From IMG/VR virus record IMGVR_UViG_3300043395_001662, positions 1 through 44,393 of that record: a DNA stretch of 44,393 bases; one strand, given 5' to 3'. This document shows, piece after piece, positions 38,554 to 44,393 of the stretch. The notes beneath the pieces were generated by a model. The model did not search any database, was not told the origin of the DNA, and worked only from the letters and a program-made list of their open reading frames with translations. This DNA comes from a virus. Positions within the stretch are counted from its first letter, which is position 1. Each line of letters opens with the position of its first letter. Made by a program: the position numbers and the translations under genes.

Positions 38554-38802
38554 ATGACAAGCGACCTCAAAACATGGGCAAAAGACACAGCAGAGCGCAC
38601 AGCGTTCACATTTGTTCAGTCATTCCTCGGGCTGATAGTTGTCAGCGCAACTAACTCAGTAGATAGCCTCTCAGTCAGCACTCTCGAGGCTGCTCTCGTT
38701 TCTGCTGTTATCTCTGCGCTGGCTGTTCTGAAGGGCGCACTGGCTAGCCGCCAGCAGGGCATCTCCCCAGCATCGTTCCTGCGTTCATCATCTGAGGACT
38801 GA
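38554..38802 (+). CDS. Holin-like membrane protein
   Basis: 82 residues with AGGAGCAAC as ribosome site, directly after the endolysin. Two hydrophobic segments are visible, residues about 17-31 (AFTFVQSFLGLIVVS) and 44-61 (TLEAALVSAVISALAVLKG), with a polar C-terminus. This fits a small two-span holin that makes membrane holes to release the endolysin. It is the last rightward late gene before the terminator. Confidence 0.75.
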   Translation: MTSDLKTWAKDTAERTAFTFVQSFLGLIVVSATNSVDSLSVSTLEAALVSAVISALAVLKGALASRQQGISPASFLRSSSED

Positions 38803-38853
38803 TGCTCACGCCTCTGATACACTGATCAGGTCATCCCACCTCTTGACAAGAGA

Positions 38854-38887
38854 CAAGCCCAGCGGTTCCTTTCTCCCGCTGGGCTTG
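38854..38887. terminator. Bidirectional transcription terminator
   Basis: CAAGCCCAGCGG (38854-38865) pairs perfectly with CCGCTGGGCTTG (38876-38887), a 12-bp stem with a ten-base loop, followed by CTCTTTTG for rightward transcription. It lies between the convergent holin gene and the leftward ERF operon and would serve both. Confidence 0.85.
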
Positions 38888-38909
38888 CTCTTTTGTGGGG
38901 GTTGGGGGT

Positions 38910-39191
38910 CTAGTAAAACCAGTCGCTGAGCCGTTCCTCATCCCGGCGTTCGCCAACTGATGTAATCGCATCATCTAGGACAGCATTGACTCTGTTCACT
39001 GCGAAAAACTCAAACGCCTTCTGAATGCAGGAGTCGGTAATTCTGTGAGCGAGATCGTTGATGCCGGGCACTGGAGTTTGGCTCTCTCCATAGAGACCAA
39101 GGATGCCCTCCTGCTCTGCCAGTTTGTCTGCGTCCTCAGCATCAACGTCAATCATGAGCGTGATTGTGATTGGGATTACCTGCTTAGTCAT
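38910..39191 (-). CDS. Hypothetical protein of the leftward operon, 93 residues
   Basis: Last gene of the leftward operon, overlapping the ERF gene upstream. It begins with a strand-rich segment (TKQVIPITITLMIDVDAED) and continues as a helical protein (ADKLAEQEGIL, then ITDSCIQKAFEFF). The strand-plus-helices layout is common in phage early proteins. Not recognised. Possibly a partner of the annealing protein. Confidence 0.65.
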   Translation of the reverse strand: MTKQVIPITITLMIDVDAEDADKLAEQEGILGLYGESQTPVPGINDLAHRITDSCIQKAFEFFAVNRVNAVLDDAITSVGERRDEERLSDWFY

Positions 39192-39816
39192 CGCTGCGCA
39201 CCTTGTCCTCTAGCCATGCGAGAGCATCTGGGTGCTGATCTCTAGGGAGATCGCGCAGAGGCCCGTACTTCTGAACAAATAGTTCCTTGAGAGCCTGAGC
39301 CTCTGATGCAGGCAGGCTCGCCAGTATTTCTCTGATTGCCTTCTCATCTGGCGTTGGTTCCTTCTGCTTTGGAGCCTGCTGAGCAGGCTTGAACGGCTGT
39401 CGCCTTCCTGCTGATGCTCCGTCATCATCCTCAGCGGCGAGGCCTAGCGATGCGAGGAGATGGTATCTGCGCCCATATGAGATTGCTGATCCTGTTTCCT
39501 GCGCTGTTCTGCCTGCTGGCAGGGCGAGAGGATCGAAGGTGATCCACTGTCCTGATGTGTGCAGGATGGTTGTTGAGATGAGAACTAGGTCTGGATTGCC
39601 AGTGCTGACATTTTGCATCACTGCGAGCCCATACAAAGCGAGCGTTGGGCGAACGCTCTGGATGGTATCTGCTAGGTCTGCGTACTTGTACGAGTATGAG
39701 GAGCCAGCCTTTGTAGGGACTTTTGCCTCTCTGCCTTTGCGCACATCTGTCATCTCTCCGAGAGCCTTGACGAGCGCACTGCTCAACTCTCCTATTTGCT
39801 CGCTACTCTGCCACAT
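39184..39816 (-). CDS. erf: ERF-family single-strand annealing protein
   Basis: 210 residues. The N-terminal part has SSALVKALGEMTDVRKGREAKV, and SSYSYKYADLADTIQSVRPTLALYGLAVMQNV is the signature of ERF-type recombinases. TAQETGSAISYGRRYHLLASLGL follows, the second conserved block. A Lys/Pro/Gln-rich linker then leads to a helical C-terminal tail. It binds and anneals single strands during recombination and repair and helps circularise or concatenate phage DNA. Central gene of the leftward operon, overlapping both neighbours. Confidence 0.88.
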   Translation of the reverse strand: MWQSSEQIGELSSALVKALGEMTDVRKGREAKVPTKAGSSYSYKYADLADTIQSVRPTLALYGLAVMQNVSTGNPDLVLISTTILHTSGQWITFDPLALPAGRTAQETGSAISYGRRYHLLASLGLAAEDDDGASAGRRQPFKPAQQAPKQKEPTPDEKAIREILASLPASEAQALKELFVQKYGPLRDLPRDQHPDALAWLEDKVRSDD

Positions 39817-40327
39817 TGTTTTCTCCCTCTGTAATGGTGACTGTGTATCCAGTTACTCGCTTGGATCGGTACTCATCAGGAGCGAGTTTGAGAACTTTCC
39901 TGAACGCTGCCTTGGGGTCTGCGCTAAACGAAAACGAGTCCTGAGCGAGTCTCCAGACCTCTCTGGCGCAGTTCGCCAGAGGAGGATGCATCTCTCCTGT
40001 TGCTGGATCAACAGCAACGCGCCTGATGATTGCGCTGATTGCGTCATCCATCATGCGTTCTCGAGATGACTCATCTATCCATGTAGACGATGTTTTTGCT
40101 CGCCTCTGAACTGTTCCCAGCCCTGCGATGTTTGCGACATCCTGCTCCATGCGAGATGCGATTGCATCAGAGAGCGCGTCTATCATCGCCCTCGTTTCTG
40201 TTTGTAGTTTCTGAGCGGCCTCTAGGCGACTCGCTAGTTCCTCCAGCGAGCCATCTAGGAGCGTTCGCTCGCTTATGCCTGCGATAATGCTGAGCGTGTC
40301 AGCAAGCAGGGCAGATGTATCTGTCAT
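39803..40327 (-). CDS. Hypothetical early protein, 174 residues
   Basis: The ATG at 40327 is preferred over the longer frame from 40381 because AAAGGAAAC lies just upstream. Residues 25-70 form a coiled coil (LEELASRLEAAQKLQTETRA). The rest contains TSSTWIDESSRERMMDDAI and a C-terminal DPKAAFRKVLKLAPDEYRS-like helix. Genes of this type, about 170-200 residues and upstream of an ERF gene, are often nuclease partners or annealing helpers, but no catalytic motif is visible. Confidence 0.65.
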   Translation of the reverse strand: MTDTSALLADTLSIIAGISERTLLDGSLEELASRLEAAQKLQTETRAMIDALSDAIASRMEQDVANIAGLGTVQRRAKTSSTWIDESSRERMMDDAISAIIRRVAVDPATGEMHPPLANCAREVWRLAQDSFSFSADPKAAFRKVLKLAPDEYRSKRVTGYTVTITEGENNVAE

Positions 40328-40390
40328 GATGTGTTTCCTTTCTCTCATGGTGGTTGAGACTTTAATGATGGGGTGCGCCATAGATGCGCG

Positions 40391-40624
40391 CTAGATGTTT
40401 TCTCCTGCATACAGCAGTGGAGCCATGGAGTATGTGCCTAGGGGATAGCAGAACTCTCTGCCATCCCTCTCTCTGATAGCAACTCTCAGATGATCGCCAA
40501 AGTAGAGCAGAGTCACAAACTTTGCTGTTCGCTTGATGACTGTGAACCTAAAGATGCAGTCCCAGTCGCCTAGCGAGCGACACGCAACCTGCTCTCCTAC
40601 CTTAAATCGTGTGATGTTGCTCAT
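40391..40624 (-). CDS. Hypothetical protein, 77 residues
   Basis: Begins two bases after the upstream gene. It looks beta-rich (FKVGEQVACRSLGDWDCIFRFTVIKR, then FVTLLYFGDHLRVAIRERDGREF), like a small SH3- or OB-fold protein. Two cysteines. Leftward operon, unknown role. Confidence 0.6.
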   Translation of the reverse strand: MSNITRFKVGEQVACRSLGDWDCIFRFTVIKRTAKFVTLLYFGDHLRVAIRERDGREFCYPLGTYSMAPLLYAGENI

Positions 40625-40626
40625 CT

Positions 40627-40950
40627 CTAGCGAGGCTTTCGCTCAGCGAAAAAACGAACCAAATCCTCAAATGTTGATACATCTGGGATCATGATGAAAC
40701 CATCGCCCTCCAGCGCATCTGAGTAGTACCCAAGAGCGATGTCCTTCCACTCATCCTCTGATGTTGGGGCGCAGGCATCATCGCCAATCGTTACAAACCA
40801 GTATGAGTCTGGCTCATTTGCTGATGGGACATACATGAAGCCATCGAAGCCTCCGCCTGTTGTCTCATGCTGCCAGTTGAGCCCGGTCTCTTTGCGAAGG
40901 CCTGCGAGGCTCTCCCTCACGAGTTCGCTGTATGTTTTTGCTGTGTCCAC
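40627..40950 (-). CDS. Hypothetical protein, 107 residues
   Basis: The GTG at 40950 is preferred because AGAAAGGAAG lies upstream; the TTG at 40992 would lie inside the promoter element at 40990-41009. The first third is helical (TYSELVRESLAGLRKETGL); next comes an aromatic beta region (FDGFMYVPSANEPDSYWFVTI), then a helix near the C-terminus (FEDLVRFFAER). First gene of the leftward early operon. Function unknown. Confidence 0.65.
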   Translation of the reverse strand: MDTAKTYSELVRESLAGLRKETGLNWQHETTGGGFDGFMYVPSANEPDSYWFVTIGDDACAPTSEDEWKDIALGYYSDALEGDGFIMIPDVSTFEDLVRFFAERKPR

Positions 40951-40968
40951 TGGACTTCCTTTCTCTCT

Positions 40969-40980
40969 GGGGATATCCCC
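40969..40980. other. Perfect 12-bp palindrome in the leftward leader
   Basis: GGGGATATCCCC lies between promoter site H and the ribosome site of the first leftward gene. As RNA it is self-complementary but has no loop, so it is more likely a protein-binding site such as an operator. Confidence 0.35.
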
Positions 40981-40989
40981 ATGAAGAAA

Positions 40990-41009
40990 CAATAGCCTAC
41001 TGAGGTAGG
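40990..41009 (-). promoter_or_regulatory. Inverted-repeat promoter element (site H, leftward)
   Basis: Read leftward: CCTACCTCAGTAGGCTATTG, nearly identical to site D (CCTACTGGAGTAGGCTATTG) 3 kb to the right. TAGGCT is the probable -10. It drives the leftward ERF operon. Confidence 0.65.
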
Positions 41010-41056
41010 GAGTTCAAGGCTTGGATCGCCATCCCTCCTCAGATATGGATGCAGCC

Positions 41057-41386
41057 AGCAGATAATGTCCTGCTCTCATAAATCACGCTACAGGAGGGAC
41101 GCATCTGCTATTAGCCCCGGGCACTGCCTGATGACATCAAAACTGGACAGACGAGTAGGTGGGTCATCCGATATCGACTCATGGGAGCACAACTGCCCGG
41201 CCTATTGCGCGACTCGCTTAGTCGCTGGCAAGGACTAGCCATCCTGACATGAGCCAGTCACTCGATGAACGAGAGCATAGGTTCCGATTTGTTGGCGGCA
41301 GGGCATAAGGCTCTGATCGCTGTATCAGATCGGCTGACGCTGACACGACAGTAATCGTGGGAGGATGCGCGAGAGCCGAGAGGCTC
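41057..41386 (+). ncRNA. Candidate structured non-coding RNA region
   Basis: About 450 bases (40993-41440) hold no credible gene on either strand, in an otherwise densely packed genome. Visible pairings: AGCAGAT/ATCTGCT (41057-41063 with 41103-41109), GTCC/GGAC inside it, CCGGGCA/TGCCCGG (41117-41123 with 41194-41200, long range), GCGACT/AGTCGC (41209-41225), CTCG/CGAG (41261-41273), TCTGAT/ATCAGA (41312-41329), CACGA/TCGTG (41344-41359) and GAGCC-GAGA-GGCTC (41373-41386), whose GAGA is a GNRA loop only on the + strand. The strand is inferred from that loop. I do not recognise a known RNA family, and no tRNA-like cloverleaf is seen. Confidence 0.55.
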
Positions 41387-41501
41387 CGTGTGGCACTCTG
41401 TTCTTATCCAGCCCTAGATATATTTCCCTGAACCGTTCGTCCCCAGTGTGGCTACCCCTGACGAATGGGGAGGGGCCTATTGCCCAAAAACAGGAGAAAC
41501 C

Positions 41502-41831
41502 ATGAAGCGGTCACCGCTGAAACGAAAGACAGAACTCAAACGAGGGCAGCCTCTGAAGCAGAGAAAACCTTTGAAGTCCAAAGCAAAGGCTGTCCCCAAG
41601 GACATCTATGCTCAGGTGCTCGCTCGAGATGCTGGCTGCGTAGCCCAACGCCTCGTTCCAGAGATTTCCTGCGCTGGGAGGATTGACCCTCATCACGCTC
41701 TGATGCGCTCTCAGGGAGGCAAGGACACGCTGGATGATCTCATCGCTGTTTGCCGATCCCATCATGACTGGATTCATGCTCATCCGGCTCGCTCATATGA
41801 AATAGGCCTGCTGAGGCATCGCTCTCTCTAA
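41502..41831 (+). CDS. HNH endonuclease
   Basis: 109 residues from ATG 41502 with AGGAGAAACC upstream (a longer GTG start at 41448 is rejected). After a very basic N-terminus (KRSPLKRKTELKRGQPLKQR) comes the HNH fold: CVAQR...CAGRIDPHHALMRSQGG (H64, H65), LDDLIAVCRSHHDWIH (H87, H88) with C84. It would nick or cut DNA using one metal ion. Such genes often lie near packaging or recombination genes. It stands downstream of the non-coding hairpin region. Confidence 0.85.
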   Translation: MKRSPLKRKTELKRGQPLKQRKPLKSKAKAVPKDIYAQVLARDAGCVAQRLVPEISCAGRIDPHHALMRSQGGKDTLDDLIAVCRSHHDWIHAHPARSYEIGLLRHRSL

Positions 41832-41841
41832 TACTCATCTA

Positions 41842-41861
41842 CTGACTAGAGTAGGGACATC
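41842..41861 (+). promoter_or_regulatory. Promoter element (site E)
   Basis: CTGACTAGAGTAGGGACATC matches site C in ACTAGAGTA-GG-CAT. It lies between the HNH gene and ATG 41881, with GAGGAAGG as ribosome site. Confidence 0.5.
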
Positions 41862-41880
41862 CACTGAGGAAGGAAAAACC

Positions 41881-42390
41881 ATGGAGTCAACTAGCAACCC
41901 ATCTGCTCCAGCGCAGATAACACTGTTTGATGTTTCAGAGCCTCCTCTGGCTGTTTTGCCCTATGGAGGCACTAGCGGCTGGTCAGGCTCAGAGGCGAGC
42001 AGGGAGAGAGCAGAGAAAGCAGACGCATCTGGCGCAACTGGGCGCAATCAGCGGCGCACTATCGCTCTAGTGAGATCAGCAGGCGCAGCCGGGCTGACAT
42101 GGAAGGAACTAGGAGACATCACAGGCTGGCATCATGGCACAGCCTCTGGAGCCCTCTCAGTTCTCCATAAGGCAGGAGTTCTCGCTCGGCTGGCTGAGCG
42201 CAGAGGCAAGTGCTCTGTCTATGTTCTCCCAGAGCGTGTTCAGGGCAGGGAAACTCGGGAGCATCGCCCCAACATCTCTGCTCAACTGCTGGCATCTATC
42301 CTCGAGGAACTTCAGGATGACCTAGAGCAGGGAAACATCAGCGTTGCTCTGGCTCGAGTGCGAGCAACCAGAGAGGCTCTAGGCAAGTGA
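41881..42390 (+). CDS. Winged-helix DNA-binding protein of an actinophage family
   Basis: 169 residues under promoter site E. PYGGTSGWSGSEASRERAE is a conserved-looking opening (G-TSG-SGS), and the wing-helix core is QRRTIALVRSAGAAGLTWKEL, then DITGWHHGTASGALSVLHKAGV, then ARLAERRGKCSVYVL. The C-terminal helix is probably for dimerisation. It would bind DNA as an early regulator. It overlaps the methyltransferase gene by four bases. Confidence 0.78.
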   Translation: MESTSNPSAPAQITLFDVSEPPLAVLPYGGTSGWSGSEASRERAEKADASGATGRNQRRTIALVRSAGAAGLTWKELGDITGWHHGTASGALSVLHKAGVLARLAERRGKCSVYVLPERVQGRETREHRPNISAQLLASILEELQDDLEQGNISVALARVRATREALGK

Positions 42391-43055
42391 GGCCTCTCCT
42401 AGTATTCGACCTATTTGCAGGAACAGGATCATCAACACAGGCGTTCGCTGATGCAGGGCATTCAGTCATTTCATTTGAACTAGACCCATCGTTTCCAGCA
42501 ACAGAAACCGCAGATGTCACAGCCCTTGCAGCCGCTGATCTCCTCGCTAGATATGGCAGGCCTGACTTTATCTGGGCCTCTCCTCCCTGCACCTCATTCT
42601 CAGTTGCCTCTATAGGAAGAAACTGGACGATGATAGATGGAGTGCCTGCAGCCAAAACAGAGGCAGCAGAGCATGGCCAGCGAGTTGTTGCCTCAACAGT
42701 CGCTCTCATCGCTGCTCTCTCGCCCCGGTACGGATGGCTGATGGAAAACCCTCGAGGGATGCTGAGAAAACTGCCAGTTGTCGCTGGTCTGCCTAGGAGA
42801 ACAGTGACCTACTGCCAGTATGGAGATGATCGCATGAAGCCAACTGATCTCTGGGGATCAGTGCATGGCTGGGAACCGCGCCCTCCATGCGTCAACGGGT
42901 CGCCATGCCATACGCCAGCCCCACGCGGATCAAGCACTGGGACGCAGGGCATCAGGCTCGCCCGGGACCGATCTCGTGTCCCCTATCAGTTAGGAGAGGA
43001 AATCATGAGAGCAATCTCTGCGTCAGCAGCCATGGAGTTAGGAGAAACAGTATGA
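42387..43055 (+). CDS. Short C5-cytosine DNA methyltransferase-like protein
   Basis: 222 residues from a GTG overlap. FDLFAGTGSSTQAF (motif I), ASPPCTSFSVAS (catalytic PPC at 66-68) and WLMENPRGMLRKL (ENP at 120-122) are all present, followed by CQYGDDRMKPTDLWG. The usual large target-recognition domain is missing, so the enzyme is shorter than a normal C5 methyltransferase (about 330-450). Similar short forms occur in actinophages. Either it recognises a simple sequence or it acts with another subunit. Confidence 0.78.
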   Translation: MRPLLVFDLFAGTGSSTQAFADAGHSVISFELDPSFPATETADVTALAAADLLARYGRPDFIWASPPCTSFSVASIGRNWTMIDGVPAAKTEAAEHGQRVVASTVALIAALSPRYGWLMENPRGMLRKLPVVAGLPRRTVTYCQYGDDRMKPTDLWGSVHGWEPRPPCVNGSPCHTPAPRGSSTGTQGIRLARDRSRVPYQLGEEIMRAISASAAMELGETV

Positions 43056-43396
43056 GAGTGCTCACGCAGGCTCAGATTGAGCATGGGATAGTCGCCCTTG
43101 CCGATCAACTAGAGGAGCAAACGCTGATGTATGCCCAACTCTCAGATAATGCTGCGGAGGCTGAGGCTGACTACAAACTGGAGGCCAGCCAGCATCTCGT
43201 CAGGCTCGTTGCTAGCGGAGCCAAAATGACTGCTCAGGAGCGAGAGGCTCGATGCCATCTCGCCTCATCAGATACGTTCAGAGCATGGAAACTGGCTGAG
43301 GCTCGCCGGCAGTCATGCAAGGAAGCCCTCCTCTCCATTAGAGCCTGCATAGATGCTCAGCGATCCCTAGCAGCGAATGTGAGGCATCAAACATGA
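43052..43396 (+). CDS. Coiled-coil hypothetical protein, 114 residues
   Basis: The ATG overlaps the methyltransferase stop. The sequence is a nearly continuous helical hairpin: residues 5-50 (QAQIEHGIVALADQLEEQTL) and 55-105 (ASSDTFRAWKLAEARRQSCK, then ALLSIRACIDAQRSL). Small helical phage proteins of this kind are common but uncharacterised, and it might be a partner protein. No motif. Confidence 0.6.
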   Translation: MRVLTQAQIEHGIVALADQLEEQTLMYAQLSDNAAEAEADYKLEASQHLVRLVASGAKMTAQEREARCHLASSDTFRAWKLAEARRQSCKEALLSIRACIDAQRSLAANVRHQT

Positions 43397-43689
43397 GCAA
43401 CAGCCCAGTAGTTCCTCGCCCAAAACGAGTCCCGGTCTCCTTTTTCACAGATGGCGAGATGATCGCCCTCGCTGCCAGCCGGGCTCAGGTTGAACTCCTA
43501 GATGGGAGAGCAGTAACCCTCATCAGATGGGTAACTCCTCGCAGAACCAGTCAGGCTCGGGTTCAGTTCTTCTCAGGATCGCTCCTAACTGTCAAAAAGA
43601 GAGACGTAGTTGCTGTTTATTTGCAGGACGCATCCTCAGTCGTTCCCACTCATTCTCAAACCCCACCAACTAGAAAGATAATCACATGA
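43393..43689 (+). CDS. Hypothetical protein, 98 residues
   Basis: ATGA overlap with the previous gene. After a Pro-rich basic opening (VVPRPKRVPVSFFTD) the protein is a beta-alpha mixture (ALAASRAQVELLDGRAVTLIR, then QVQFFSGSLLTVKKRDVVAVYL-like strands), with a polar Thr/Ser/Pro tail. No family known. Confidence 0.55.
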   Translation: MSNSPVVPRPKRVPVSFFTDGEMIALAASRAQVELLDGRAVTLIRWVTPRRTSQARVQFFSGSLLTVKKRDVVAVYLQDASSVVPTHSQTPPTRKIIT

Positions 43690-43925
43690 AATCAGAGAAA
43701 CTCGCCAAACTCAGTCGCCTCGAGGCTGTTATCTCCAAGGGGCTAGTTGCCTATGAGGAGCGCAACAGACTCATCGCTGATCTCGTTGAGGAGGGCATGG
43801 GGCAGGCAGACCTGACTCGCCGCCTCAATGCGATCAGAGCAAAGGAGGGCGCAGAGGCTCTGGGGCCATGCGCAGTCGCCGCGACCATTAGAAGGGTCAC
43901 TCGCCAGCAGGCAGAACTGGCGTAG
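43686..43925 (+). CDS. Helical hypothetical protein with HTH-like region, 79 residues
   Basis: Overlaps the previous stop by four bases. The first half is helical (SEKLAKLSRLEAVISKGLVA). EEGMGQADLTRRLNAIRAKEG and PCAVAATIRRVTRQQ could form a helix-turn-helix, with the last helix contacting DNA. A small early regulator is possible, but the assignment is weak. Confidence 0.55.
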   Translation: MKSEKLAKLSRLEAVISKGLVAYEERNRLIADLVEEGMGQADLTRRLNAIRAKEGAEALGPCAVAATIRRVTRQQAELA

Positions 43926-43962
43926 GGCTGGGCGATCCCTGCTGATCATGATGCTTGCAATC

Positions 43963-43982
43963 CCTACTGGAGTAGGCTATTG
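43963..43982 (+). promoter_or_regulatory. Inverted-repeat promoter element (site D)
   Basis: CCTACTGGAGTAGGCTATTG, a perfect inverted repeat (CCTACT-GG-AGTAGG) with TAGGCT as -10 box, identical to site H at 17 of 20 positions. It precedes the gene that runs across the right edge. Confidence 0.65.
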
Positions 43983-44018
43983 TTCAATTATCAACACAAC
44001 GCCCTGAGGAGGGAAACA

Positions 44019-44393
44019 ATGCCAAGAGGAACACGCAAGAAGCCAACACCAGAGATGGTAGAGGCAATCATCAACGCCTGCCCATATGAGGGATGCGACC
44101 ATGACTTCTGCGCCCCAGACAATCTGGATGCAGTCAAGGAGTACAGCATCAAAATCACAAAGTCCTTTGGAACTCATGATGGCGACTACTGGGAGGGCAT
44201 CATCTATCTAGGAGAGAAGCCCATCATCCATGCTCTCAACGAGGGATATGGCGGCCCAAACAACTACTACCAACTCGACGGATATGACTACAGCATCGTT
44301 CAGCAGTACAAGGATGATGCCAAGAGTGCGTTTCCACGCCTGCAGTTTGAGCCAGAGGAAGCACTCACAAACTTTCTCGATATGTGCTTTCAA
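44019..44393 (+). CDS. N-terminal part of a zinc-finger-like protein, open at the right edge
   Basis: GAGGAGGGAAACA precedes the ATG by a short spacer. The 125 codons up to the window edge have no stop. The N-terminus has CPYEGCDHDFC, and the end is acidic. If joined to 1..135, with which it is exactly in phase, the product has about 169 residues, with further cysteines at the join (MCFQ followed by LTDCC) and CRSC later. Function not recognised. Confidence 0.65.
   Translation, partial: MPRGTRKKPTPEMVEAIINACPYEGCDHDFCAPDNLDAVKEYSIKITKSFGTHDGDYWEGIIYLGEKPIIHALNEGYGGPNNYYQLDGYDYSIVQQYKDDAKSAFPRLQFEPEEALTNFLDMCFQ

Noticed and set aside
38840-38852. TTGACA near 38842 as a -35 promoter box
   Set aside because: It lies just before a terminator between convergent genes and has no -10 box at the right distance. 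It belongs to the small inverted repeat CTCTTG-A-CAAGAG.
39389-40069. Rightward frame of 226 residues
   Set aside because: It runs opposite the ERF gene and its upstream neighbour, whose protein sequences are clearly real. It is a shadow frame.
40951-40992. TTG start extending the 40627 gene upstream
   Set aside because: It would lie within the promoter element at 40990-41009 and lacks a ribosome site. The GTG at 40950 has one.
41057-41386. tRNA or tmRNA in the gene-free region
   Set aside because: No cloverleaf with anticodon arm and T-loop could be drawn, and GGTTCCGATTTG is not followed by a matching acceptor strand.

Overview
The window looks like the genome of a tailed double-stranded DNA phage (long non-contractile tail, siphovirus type) infecting an actinobacterium of moderate GC. 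Supporting signs: a full head, packaging and tail gene set, actinophage-type small proteins, many GTG starts, ATGA/GTGA gene overlaps, and promoters of the actinobacterial TAGGAT type, several placed so that transcripts would begin at the start codon. The open reading frame leaving the right end (44019..44393) and the one entering the left end (1..135) are in the same phase if the ends are joined and would form one zinc-finger-like protein of about 169 residues. The window is therefore probably one complete circular or circularly permuted genome of about 44.4 kb, cut inside a gene.

Layout. 1..5.3 kb: small accessory genes, a secreted lysozyme-like protein, a ribbon-helix-helix regulator, a C5-cytosine DNA methyltransferase with a long second gene in its +1 frame, and a VRR-NUC nuclease. 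5.3..8.9 kb: a ParB-like/DNA methyltransferase fusion interrupted by an apparent +1 frameshift, a short leftward gene, a 2-oxoglutarate-oxygenase-like protein and a PLP-dependent enzyme. 8.9..16.6 kb: terminase small and large subunits, a block of small genes under its own promoter, the portal, and a MuF protein ending in a zinc-metallopeptidase domain followed by a small coupled gene. 16.8..18.0 kb: another small-gene block. 18.0..26.4 kb: capsid maturation protease fused to a HAD phosphatase domain, capsid, tail tube and connectors, one of them fused to a collagen-like stalk. 26.4..35.4 kb: tail chaperones with a -1 frameshift, tape measure, baseplate and fibre proteins. 35.5..38.8 kb: a helix-turn-helix protein, a metallophosphoesterase, the M15 endolysin and a holin. 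38.9..41.0 kb: a leftward operon with an ERF single-strand annealing protein. 41.0..41.45 kb: a gene-free region rich in hairpins, a candidate structured RNA. 41.5..44.4 kb: HNH endonuclease, winged-helix regulator, a second C5 methyltransferase and small genes.

How it fits together. The rightward late genes assemble the particle, and the leftward ERF operon faces them across a bidirectional terminator at 38.87 kb. An inverted-repeat element of the form CCTAC-N4-GTAGG overlapping a TAGGNT -10 box recurs at eight small-gene transcription units and is the best candidate for a shared control site. I saw no DNA polymerase, helicase, primase, integrase, tRNA or CRISPR array. Replication therefore probably depends on the host, and nothing indicates lysogeny by integration. 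Three DNA methyltransferases plus an oxygenase/PLP pair suggest strong investment in DNA modification.

Codon use switches sharply between two styles in the tail region (about 25.26-25.67, 25.97-26.41, 27.1-28.23 and 30.25-35.4 kb against the rest), which indicates modular exchange.
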